Assembly: GCF_011764445.1 (NCBI RefSeq)
Contig: NZ_BLPG01000001.1
Span: forward strand, 3,348,001-3,412,000
DNA: 64,000 bases
Direction of reading: 5' to 3'
Origin: Phytohabitans rumicis
GTDB lineage: Bacteria > Actinomycetota > Actinomycetes > Mycobacteriales > Micromonosporaceae
The translations under genes and the position numbers were made by a program. The stretch's first letter is position 1, and every line of letters begins with the position of its first letter. Under the pieces are notes generated by a model. It saw only the letters and a program-made list of their open reading frames with translations. It was not told the origin of the DNA and did not search any database. This document shows, piece after piece, positions 1 to 7,065 of this stretch.

Positions 1-1
1 C

Positions 2-898
2 TCCATGGCCGTGCTCCGCGGCGGCGTGGCGCACGCCGCCGCCCGGGCCGGCGTACGGGTCGTCCCGATCGGCACCTGCCCGGTCGCCGGACCGGAGCCG
101 CCGGTCGTCGACCAGCCGCGGTTCCGCCGGATGGTCGAACGCTTCGGCGCGCTCTCCCCCGGCCCCGGGCTCAACGGGCTCCACGTCCACGTGGGCGTCC
201 CGGACCCGGAAACCGGCGTCCAGGTCCTCAACCACCTGCGGCCATGGCTGCCGCTGCTGCACGCGGCCACCACCAACTCGCCGTTCGCCGACGGCCACGA
301 CACGGGGTACGCCAGCTGGCGCTCCATCATGTGGGCCCGGTGGCCCTCGGTGGGCCCGACCCCGTACCTGGAGTCGTACGAGCACTATCAGAGCCTGGTG
401 GCGGACCTGATCGCCACCGGCGCCATGCTGGACGAGGCGATGCTCTACTGGTACGCCCGGCTGAGCGCCCGATTCCCCACAGTGGAGATCCGGATCGGCG
501 ACGTCTGCCCCACCCTCGACGACACGATCCTGATCGCCGCCCTGATACGCGCCCTCGTCGGCACCGTCCTCGGCGACGTGGCCGCCGGCCGGCCCGCGCC
601 GCACGTCGCCCACCACGTGCTGGCGGCCGCGCACTGGCGGGCGGCGCACGACGGCCTAGCCGGGCTGGCGGTCGACCCGGCGACCCGGCACACCCGGCCG
701 GCCTGGCACCTGCTGACGCGCCTGTTCGACACGGTACGGCCCGAGCTGGAGCGAAACGGCGACCGCGAGCTGGCGACCATCCTCATGGGACGGTTGCGGA
801 GCCGGGGCACCGGCGCCAACCGCCAGCGCGCCGTATACGCCCGTACGGGTGACATGTCCGCCGTCCTGGACTATTTGGCCCTGAGGGGTGTCGGATAG
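2..898 (+). CDS. Carboxylate-amine ligase, GCS2/YbdK family (5' partial)
   Basis: This is the C-terminal part of a glutamate-cysteine-ligase family 2 (YbdK/EgtA-like) protein; the reading frame is open to the window edge, so the true start lies upstream. Family members join an amine to a carboxylate with ATP, and the YbdK group has weak glutamate-cysteine ligase activity. The visible part has the family signature GLHVHVGVPDPETGVQ, followed by a helix-rich stretch (HLRPWLPLLHAATTNSPF) and the conserved EIRIGDVCPTLDD segment of the catalytic fold. The stop TAG (896-898) overlaps the GTG start of the next gene, which suggests co-transcription. Family assignment is firm; the actual substrate cannot be told from sequence. 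Confidence 0.85.
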   Translation, partial: SMAVLRGGVAHAAARAGVRVVPIGTCPVAGPEPPVVDQPRFRRMVERFGALSPGPGLNGLHVHVGVPDPETGVQVLNHLRPWLPLLHAATTNSPFADGHDTGYASWRSIMWARWPSVGPTPYLESYEHYQSLVADLIATGAMLDEAMLYWYARLSARFPTVEIRIGDVCPTLDDTILIAALIRALVGTVLGDVAAGRPAPHVAHHVLAAAHWRAAHDGLAGLAVDPATRHTRPAWHLLTRLFDTVRPELERNGDRELATILMGRLRSRGTGANRQRAVYARTGDMSAVLDYLALRGVG

Positions 899-1856
899 TC
901 GGGTGCTGATGCCCGGCGACGACGCTGACGCCTTCGAGTGGCTCGTCTTCGAACAGTCGGGGGTGGTGACCGCCCGGCAGGCGGAGGCACACCTGGGCCC
1001 GTCCCGGGTACGCCATCTGATCGCCACCGGACGGTGGCGCCGGGTGTGCCGGGGCGTACTCGTGACACAGAACGGTGAATTCACCGTCGAGCAGCAACGG
1101 TGGATCGCGACGCTGGCCGCGGGCGAGGGCGCCGTACTGGCCGGGCTGGCGGCGGCTCGGGCCGGAGGGCTGCGCGGGCGCTGGCGCCGCGAGGTCGTCG
1201 ACGTGCTGGTGCCGTACTCCCGGCGAGCGGCGGACCTGATCAAACGGCTGCCGCTGGGCCTACCCGCCGTCCGGGTACGGCGGACGCGCTCGCTGCCGGA
1301 CGCCGACGTACAGCGCGGGCGCCCGGACCGCACGACGATGGCCCGGTCGGTGGTGGACGCGGCGCAGTGGGCGCAGACCGCCGAGGAGGCCCAGTCCGTG
1401 CTCGCCGCGGCGTGCCAGCAGGGCCGCGCCAACCCGGCGGAGATCCGCGAGGTGCTGATTCGCCTGCCCAAGGCCCGCCGGCGCGAACTCGTCCGAACCA
1501 CGGTCGGTGACATCGAGGGCGGCGCCACGGCACTTTCCGAGATCGACCTGGTGAAGCTGTGCCGGGCGCACCGGCTACCCCTGCCCGACCTGCAGGAACG
1601 GCGTACCGACGCGAGCGGCCGGGTGCGCTACCTCGACGCGTACTGGAAGCAGTGGCGGCTACATGTGGAGGTGGACGGTGCACACCACATGGACGTACGG
1701 CACTGGGCCGCCGACATGCGCAGACAGAACGACGTCTGGATCGCCGGTGACCGGATCCTCCGGTTCGCGGCCTTCGACATCCGACACCGACCGACGGTGG
1801 TCGTCGCGCAGATCCGCGCCGCCCTGGAGGCGTCGGGCTGGCGCCCGGATTTGTGA
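888..1856 (+). CDS. AbiEi-like winged-helix plus DUF559/Vsr-fold protein
   Basis: About 320 residues with two parts. The N-terminus (VVTARQAEAHLGPSRVRHLI, then a GRWRRVCRGVLV beta strand) looks like the winged helix of type IV AbiEi antitoxins. The C-terminus (LHVEVDGAHHMD, then RILRFAAFDIRHRPTVVVAQI) looks like DUF559, a Vsr-type restriction-endonuclease fold. Such proteins are abundant in actinobacteria and their role is unproven. The start is uncertain: GTG 888 overlaps the upstream stop, but its GAGGGG sits directly on the start codon, so GTG 903 or ATG 909 are possible. The stop TGA lies inside the downstream hairpin. A second, divergent relative is at 32984-33733. No cognate AbiEii toxin is next to it. 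Confidence 0.7.
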   Translation: MSDSRVLMPGDDADAFEWLVFEQSGVVTARQAEAHLGPSRVRHLIATGRWRRVCRGVLVTQNGEFTVEQQRWIATLAAGEGAVLAGLAAARAGGLRGRWRREVVDVLVPYSRRAADLIKRLPLGLPAVRVRRTRSLPDADVQRGRPDRTTMARSVVDAAQWAQTAEEAQSVLAAACQQGRANPAEIREVLIRLPKARRRELVRTTVGDIEGGATALSEIDLVKLCRAHRLPLPDLQERRTDASGRVRYLDAYWKQWRLHVEVDGAHHMDVRHWAADMRRQNDVWIAGDRILRFAAFDIRHRPTVVVAQIRAALEASGWRPDL

Positions 1857-1895
1857 ACGTTTCCTGTCGTCAGGGCGACGGGAAACGTTCACAAA
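1850..1895 (+). terminator. Long hairpin over the stop codon
   Basis: Arms 1850-1864 and 1881-1895 are a perfect 15-bp inverted repeat (TTTGTGAACGTTTCC). They continue as TGTCG/CGACG with one G-T wobble, giving a 20-bp stem closed by a 6-nt loop (TCAGGG, 1870-1875). The TGA of the upstream gene (1854-1856) lies in the left arm. There is no T-run after it, so this is a factor-dependent terminator or mRNA-stabilising hairpin separating the DUF559-like gene from the peptide cassette. Confidence 0.75.
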
Positions 1896-2089
1896 CGAGC
1901 GCTGGGTCGCCAAAAAGACAAGGCGTGGGTGCCCAATGTCACGGGGGCTGGGGCTATATTTTGCCGTGCCCATCGTTCTGTCCGACCGTGAGGATCTACC
2001 CGCCGAGGAGCTAGCCGCTCGGCGCAAAGATCCGACCGCTCGGCGCGACACGCCGGGCGAATCCCGACTCTCCCGAAACATCCTCCTTG

Positions 2090-2117
2090 TATAAACTTCG
2101 CGCAACCGACAAAGGCG
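2090..2117 (+). promoter_or_regulatory. Putative -10 box and RBS of the peptide cassette
   Basis: The 1857-2122 gap holds the hairpin above and then an AT-richer pocket unlike the flanks. TATAAA at 2090-2095 is a plausible -10 box, 28 nt before the ATG at 2123; no good -35 is seen 17 nt upstream. AAAGG at about 2110 gives a ribosome binding site with 7-8 nt spacing. This is inference from consensus only. It would place the whole 2123-11426 cassette under one promoter. Confidence 0.35.
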
Positions 2118-2122
2118 GATAA

Positions 2123-2329
2123 ATGACTGACATCGTCCAAGGCCAGCTAAAGGATCTTTCCGGCCTGCGGTTCGACGCGCTTACGGAGAGCCACGACGAC
2201 CCGGCGCTGGCGCCGATGCTGGACCGTGTCATGCGCCGTGTCGAGCAGCCAGGTACGAGCATCAGCGGCTACAACGGCGCGGGCGGGCTTTCCGGTGATG
2301 TTGAAGTGGACGTTAACTCCACCCACTAA
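2123..2329 (+). CDS. FxSxx-COOH-like RiPP precursor peptide, divergent core
   Basis: A 68-residue peptide. Residues 9-40 (LKDLSGLRFDAL, then DDPALAPMLDRVMRRV) resemble, from memory, the leader of FxsA-type precursors ('DLxGLxLxxL...DDPxLAxxLxRxL'). These carry a C-terminal FxSxx motif that is turned into a cyclophane by a radical SAM enzyme. Where FxS would be expected this peptide has ISGYNGAGG and then runs on with an acidic tail ending EVDVNSTH, so the hallmark is degenerate and the core is extended. The next gene is a HExxH peptide-hydroxylase homologue 24 nt downstream, which strongly supports a precursor role. No FxsB-type radical SAM gene is in the window. Alternative: a small adaptor or regulatory protein of the conflict system. 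Confidence 0.6.
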   Translation: MTDIVQGQLKDLSGLRFDALTESHDDPALAPMLDRVMRRVEQPGTSISGYNGAGGLSGDVEVDVNSTH

Positions 2330-2353
2330 CCACCAACCTCCTCCGCAGACCCC

Positions 2354-4264
2354 GTGGATCTCCGCGTACATCAGCCGACCGAGCCCAACGCACCGGGCTC
2401 GGTGTTCGGCACCTCCGGCGACCCTTCGCCCGACTCGTGGCTCGGTCTCCCGTCCGAACAGTTCGACGCGCTCGCCGCCGGGATTGGCGGTACCGCCGAG
2501 AGCCACAGCCTGCGCCGTGTCGAACACAGTTGGCGCCTGCTCAACCTCGTGGCGCTTGGAAACCTCGCCGACGCCCGCGCCGATGCCGTCCCGTTGGAGC
2601 CCTTGGCGGAAGCATGGGCACTCCTCGCCCGGGCGCAGCAGGCGGCCCCCGACATGGTCGACGCCATCGTCATGTGGCCCCAGGTGGGCATTTGGGCCGC
2701 GTACACCATGCGCCGCCTGCGCAACCTGGTTCACCATCACGCTCCACTGTGGGCCGACTACGGATACCTGCACGCGCTTGCCGCTGTCGCTGGGATCCAG
2801 GCCGGCCTCAGCTTCACAATCCGCGTCCCGATCCGCTACGGCTCGGTCGTGCTGCCGTCCCTCGGCTACGTCAAGCTCGACACCGACGCCGAGTGCGCGG
2901 ACGCCGAACTGTCCGTAGTGGACGGTGTCGTGCGATTGACGCACGGGGTATCCACTGTGGAGCTGCGAGGATTGGCCGACGACGGTGACCGGCCCCAGGA
3001 GGCGTGGCACCCGCTGCCCCGCATCACGGCCCGCGCACATGGCGCCACGATCAGCCTGATCCTCAACGATTCCGACACCTACCGAGACCTGCGCGAGCCC
3101 GCCGCTCCGAACGCGTTGCCAGCCGAGATCCTGAGCCGCTGGGAAGCGTTGCTCGACGAGGCTTGGCGGCTCCTCACCGAGCACCACCCGCACTACGCCT
3201 GGGCCATCGGCGCGGGTCTGGTCTCCATCACGCCGCTGCAGGCGGCGCAGCGGTTCCGCCCACTCTCCGCGTCCGCGGACCAGGGATTCGGCGCGATCCT
3301 CTCGTCCGAGCCCGAAGACGCCGCCCAGATGGCAGTGACGCTCATCCATGAATTCCAGCACAACAAGTTGGGCGCCCTCCTGCACCTGCTGGACCTCTAC
3401 ACGGACCGCCCCGGCCTGCCACGGATCTACGCCCCGTGGCGCGACGACCCACGCCCGTTCCAGGGCGTATTGCAGGGCGTCTATGCGTTTGTGGGCATCT
3501 GTGACTTCTGGAGGGTCCATCGCACGCTGCCCGATCAGGACAGTGACGAGGCGCGCCTGGCGCAGTTCGAGTTCGCGCTATGGCGCGACCGGGTCGCGGA
3601 CACGCTGCGGCGACTCAGCCAGATCGAGGCGCTGACCCCACGCGGCAAGGCGTTCGTGGGCAGCCTGCTGGCGCGGGCCCAGGCGTGGCAGCAGGACAGC
3701 GTGCCGCCGGGGATCGCCGCCGACGCGAGCATGGCCGCCGATGACCACTATTCGCTGTGGCTGGCGTACCACCGCCAGCCCGACCCGTACCTGGTCGAGC
3801 AGATCGTCAAGGCTTGGCAGGCCCGTCAACCGCGCCCGGAAAGGATCGTCGCGGAGGACGCGATCGTCGAGGACGACCAGGATGGCCGTTACATCGACGC
3901 CCGCTCCGCGCTCATCCGGTTTCGGCTCGCCGACCCGGCGACCCTGGCCGCCCTTGCCGAGCAGGGCGAGAAACATCCGAACTGGGTCAGCGGCGCCGAT
4001 CCCGCCGACGTCGTGCTGGTGTCGGGCGACATCGACCGCGCGCGGACGATGTATCTGGCCCGGCTGGCCGAGGACGGTGGGGACGCCAAGGCATGGACCG
4101 GCCTCGCACTGGCCCTCCGTACGACGGACCCATCCGCGGCAGAGACCATCCGTAGCGCACCCGATGTGCTGCGCGCGGTCTACTCGCGGATTCCGCCGGC
4201 CGATCGGCCGGATCCGCTGCGACTAGTCGCCTGGATGGGTGAAAGATCGCACGCGGGTCACTAG
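2354..4264 (+). CDS. aKG-HExxH-type putative peptide beta-hydroxylase
   Basis: A protein of 636 residues from GTG 2354; no clear ribosome binding site is seen, so it is probably coupled to the peptide gene 24 nt upstream. The key motif is HEFQH at residues 332-336 in the context AVTLIHEFQHNKLGAL, followed by YAPWRDDPRPFQGVLQGVYA, as in the 'HEXXH motif' RiPP-modification family. Members of that family were later described as 2-oxoglutarate-dependent peptide beta-hydroxylases. The N-terminal 330 residues are mostly helical with an embedded beta-rich insert. The C-terminal ~150 residues look like a helical, possibly TPR-like, peptide-binding region. Predicted role: recognises the 68-aa peptide and hydroxylates its core. 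It is not a metalloprotease in the M50/M4 sense. Substrate and activity are inference. Confidence 0.65.
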   Translation: MDLRVHQPTEPNAPGSVFGTSGDPSPDSWLGLPSEQFDALAAGIGGTAESHSLRRVEHSWRLLNLVALGNLADARADAVPLEPLAEAWALLARAQQAAPDMVDAIVMWPQVGIWAAYTMRRLRNLVHHHAPLWADYGYLHALAAVAGIQAGLSFTIRVPIRYGSVVLPSLGYVKLDTDAECADAELSVVDGVVRLTHGVSTVELRGLADDGDRPQEAWHPLPRITARAHGATISLILNDSDTYRDLREPAAPNALPAEILSRWEALLDEAWRLLTEHHPHYAWAIGAGLVSITPLQAAQRFRPLSASADQGFGAILSSEPEDAAQMAVTLIHEFQHNKLGALLHLLDLYTDRPGLPRIYAPWRDDPRPFQGVLQGVYAFVGICDFWRVHRTLPDQDSDEARLAQFEFALWRDRVADTLRRLSQIEALTPRGKAFVGSLLARAQAWQQDSVPPGIAADASMAADDHYSLWLAYHRQPDPYLVEQIVKAWQARQPRPERIVAEDAIVEDDQDGRYIDARSALIRFRLADPATLAALAEQGEKHPNWVSGADPADVVLVSGDIDRARTMYLARLAEDGGDAKAWTGLALALRTTDPSAAETIRSAPDVLRAVYSRIPPADRPDPLRLVAWMGERSHAGH

Positions 4265-4441
4265 TCGCTGACATCATGCGTTCTTCGTCGTGTCGGTAAT
4301 CGATCAGGTTCTACTCGGAATCGCAGTGGTCCGCGACAGGTAGAGTCGGAGTAAAGGTCACGCGGTTAGTGATCGGCTCCGACAATGCGATCGCCACAGA
4401 CCGATCATGGCCGCGCTCCGCGCAGAGTCGGACGGTGGTGA

Positions 4442-5941
4442 ATGCAGGGCGAAGAGCAGTGGTTCTCGCGAACGCCCGGAGTCGAGGCCCGGCAGAAAAT
4501 TGAGCTGGACATGGTCAACTCGCTGTTGACCTCGGTCGCCTTCGCCTCGGACCCAAGTCGACAACTAGCTTTGGAGATCATCGCCGAACAATTCGAACAG
4601 CCGGCCACGATACGTACCCATCCCACGCCGCGGGCACAATTGATCGAGATCGTCCGCACATACGCGCGAAATCCCGACGGCCTGCGGGTCCTAGTCGACG
4701 TGGTCGCCAGCTTCGACCCACAGTCATTCGGCACGGTCCGGCTCCGCCAGCTATTCGACGAGTGGCAGGCGGCGCCGTCGTTCACCGACGACGACTGGAG
4801 CGCCTTTCGCTCGGCGCTCGGCGATGTGGTGCTCCCACAACTGACCGAACTCTTTCACCTCGCGACGCGGAACCGGCGACACCGTCCCCCGGCGCACTGC
4901 AAGACGGCTTGGCACTACTTCGTCCATCTCACCGACCTCAACGCCGGCGCGGATTCCGTACCGCCCTACATGATCTTCCTCGAACGGGTCGCCCCGCTCC
5001 TGCCGTCCAGCACCGGGCAGGAGCTTCGCATGCGCAACCACCGGCTGGCCAGCGAGCTCGGCCTGATCACCGCCGTGAACGAGATCCACCTGCACGAACG
5101 CGAATCGCTTCCACCTCAGCACCACACCGCGTACCTGGTGATTCAACTGGAAAGCGATGGCATTGATCCGGAACGCTACACGTTGTCCCATTGGTACCAA
5201 TGGGACGCGGATGGCTGGCACCCGGAGCGCGGCGAGGATCGAACGGTCAGCATTCTGGAGATCGAAAACGAGGTCGAAAGGTTGGTCTTCGACATGGAGA
5301 CCAACTGGGTCGAGGCTGTCGAGACAGTGACCTTGGAATTCATCCTTCCGTGGGAGCTGATCAATGCGCCAGTCGACTGGTGGCGCAAAGAATCTCATTC
5401 ATCCCGTCCCACGCCGCTCACGATGGACTATCCTGTAGTGGTGCGCAGTCTTGAGCGGCTGCGCACTCACCGATGGCATCGCGCGTGGCACGTGCGATGG
5501 CAGCGACTGAACACCGATCCCACGTCCGTGCTGCCGTACTGGAGCAAACCCGCCGGCAAGAACTATCACACGCTGCTTGAAACAGATCTTAAATCGGATC
5601 TCCGGTACGCCTGCTTGGTACTGAGTGAGCCACCATTACCGGACAGCAGCGGACGCACGGAGATCGAAACTGCGCTGCGCGCCGGACTACCTGTGATCAT
5701 TTGGCATCGCCGAGACTGCGGCAGCCCGGACTTCCGCGAGGCCGTTCAACAGATGCTGGCAGGCGAGACACTGGCGCAATTGCCTATTCTTGCGCGAAAA
5801 TTGCGGGGCGAAGCGCTGCGCCTGGATCTAGCGGATCGCGAGAGCCATATTGGCCGTCACCTCACAATGCTGTGGGATGACCCGGAGCGGCAACCCGAGG
5901 TTTCCCGCTCGTACGGCACGCCGGAGGAAGGAATCCGCTGA
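4442..5941 (+). CDS. VMAP-C domain protein with N-terminal EAD2-like domain
   Basis: A protein of 499 residues. Residues 22-108 (DMVNSLLTSVAFASDPSR, LIEIVRTYARNPDG, LRVLVDVV) match the pattern of effector-associated domain 2, a small helical adaptor that recruits effectors by like-with-like pairing. From about residue 215 to the end, the features VTLEFILPWELINAPVDWW, PVVVRSLERL and ALRAGLPVIIWHRRDC are those of the VMAP-C (vWA-MoxR-associated protein) domain. No catalytic effector domain is fused here, so the effector is expected in trans; the phosphorylase at 11452-12678 carries a matching EAD. Its stop overlaps the MoxR start (TGATG), tying the two together. A 177-nt gap before it has no obvious promoter. 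A perfect 22-bp palindrome lies inside the gene. Confidence 0.65.
   Translation: MQGEEQWFSRTPGVEARQKIELDMVNSLLTSVAFASDPSRQLALEIIAEQFEQPATIRTHPTPRAQLIEIVRTYARNPDGLRVLVDVVASFDPQSFGTVRLRQLFDEWQAAPSFTDDDWSAFRSALGDVVLPQLTELFHLATRNRRHRPPAHCKTAWHYFVHLTDLNAGADSVPPYMIFLERVAPLLPSSTGQELRMRNHRLASELGLITAVNEIHLHERESLPPQHHTAYLVIQLESDGIDPERYTLSHWYQWDADGWHPERGEDRTVSILEIENEVERLVFDMETNWVEAVETVTLEFILPWELINAPVDWWRKESHSSRPTPLTMDYPVVVRSLERLRTHRWHRAWHVRWQRLNTDPTSVLPYWSKPAGKNYHTLLETDLKSDLRYACLVLSEPPLPDSSGRTEIETALRAGLPVIIWHRRDCGSPDFREAVQQMLAGETLAQLPILARKLRGEALRLDLADRESHIGRHLTMLWDDPERQPEVSRSYGTPEEGIR
5185..5206. repeat. Perfect 22-bp palindrome inside the VMAP gene
   Basis: Positions 5185-5206 read identically on both strands, with a KpnI-type GGTACC centre. 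Both strands therefore encode HWYQWD around this point. It is a strong coding-region palindrome that could be a binding site or chance; nothing else marks it. Confidence 0.6.
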
Positions 5942-7065
5942 TGATTCACACACCGTCCGGTCGCGATGCCGACATCCCCGCCCATTCCGCGTCCGGCGGC
6001 GCGCCGGGCGCTCCTCCCGACTGGTGGATCTATCAAGGCACTGGCAATGTCATGGATACCGCCGAACGAGATCGCCGCTGGCCGCCGCCGCCGGAGTGGC
6101 GGGACTTCCCGTACGGCCCCGATGTCGAACCTCCGCCCGCTGACGAGCGGGAGTTCCGCCGGCGCCTCGGCGACATCCGCCCGTTCCGGGTCGAGGCCCA
6201 CGAGGTGCGCATGGTCAACGCGGCCATCTACCTACGCCGCCCCCTCTTGGTCACGGGGCGACCAGGGGTGGGCAAGTCCAGCCTCGCCTACCGGATCGCG
6301 CGCGAGTTGCGGCTCGGCCCGGTCCTCCGCTGGCCGATCACGAGCCGAGCCACGCTCCGCTCCGCGCTGTACGAGTACGACGCCATCGGACGAGCACAGG
6401 CCATCGGCTGGCGCACAGCGCCCATGGCCCGCGCCAGCGGCGACCCCGAAGGCGGTGACGCCGACCGGGCTGGGCTCAGCATCGGCGACTTTCTTCATCT
6501 GGGTCCGCTCGGGACGGCGCTGCTGCCGTACAAGCTGCCCCGGGTGTTGCTGATCGACGAGATGGACAAGAGCGACTTCGATCTGCCCAACGACCTGCTC
6601 AACATCTTCGAGGATGGCGACTTCGCGATTCCGGAGCTGGTACGCCTGCGCAACCGCACGCCCGAGGTGGTCGTACACACGGCCGATCGCGGCCACACCG
6701 CCACCGTCCGCGACGGGGTCGTCCGCTGCCATGAGTTTCCCATCGTCATCGTCACCAGCAACGGGGAGCGGGACTTCTCCGGCGCCTTCCTCCGTCGCTG
6801 CCTCCGGCTGGAGATCCCGGATCCGGACGCCGACCGGCTGGCCGCGATGGTCGCCGCGCACTTCCCGAAGGGCACCAACGGCTACAGCAGCGAACTGATC
6901 GCGGCATTCCTCGAGCGCCGCAGGCTTTCCGGCAGCCTGGCTGCCGATCAACTCCTGCACGCCGTCCACCTGGCGACCTCGGGAGCCTTCCAGCCGGACG
7001 ACCCCGCCGGCTGGAACGCCCTGGTCGAGTCGCTGTGGAGCAGCCTCTCCCCCACGGGGCCATAG
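5941..7065 (+). CDS. MoxR-type AAA+ ATPase
   Basis: A protein of 374 residues. The Walker A motif GRPGVGKSS is at residues 106-114, Walker B LLIDEMDKSDFDLPNDLL begins at 203, sensor-1 region VIVTSNGERDF is near 270, and the RRCLRLEIPDP arginine-finger region follows. This is the MoxR layout, with an N-terminal Pro-rich tail. MoxR ATPases work as remodelling motors with vWA partners. Here the partners are probably the VMAP protein (start overlaps its stop, TGATG) and the downstream SAV_2336-N protein (TAGTG overlap). In vWA-MoxR-VMAP conflict systems the ATPase is thought to be the NTP-dependent switch that licenses the effector. Motif assignment is certain; the system role is inference from neighbours. 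Confidence 0.85.
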   Translation: MIHTPSGRDADIPAHSASGGAPGAPPDWWIYQGTGNVMDTAERDRRWPPPPEWRDFPYGPDVEPPPADEREFRRRLGDIRPFRVEAHEVRMVNAAIYLRRPLLVTGRPGVGKSSLAYRIARELRLGPVLRWPITSRATLRSALYEYDAIGRAQAIGWRTAPMARASGDPEGGDADRAGLSIGDFLHLGPLGTALLPYKLPRVLLIDEMDKSDFDLPNDLLNIFEDGDFAIPELVRLRNRTPEVVVHTADRGHTATVRDGVVRCHEFPIVIVTSNGERDFSGAFLRRCLRLEIPDPDADRLAAMVAAHFPKGTNGYSSELIAAFLERRRLSGSLAADQLLHAVHLATSGAFQPDDPAGWNALVESLWSSLSPTGP

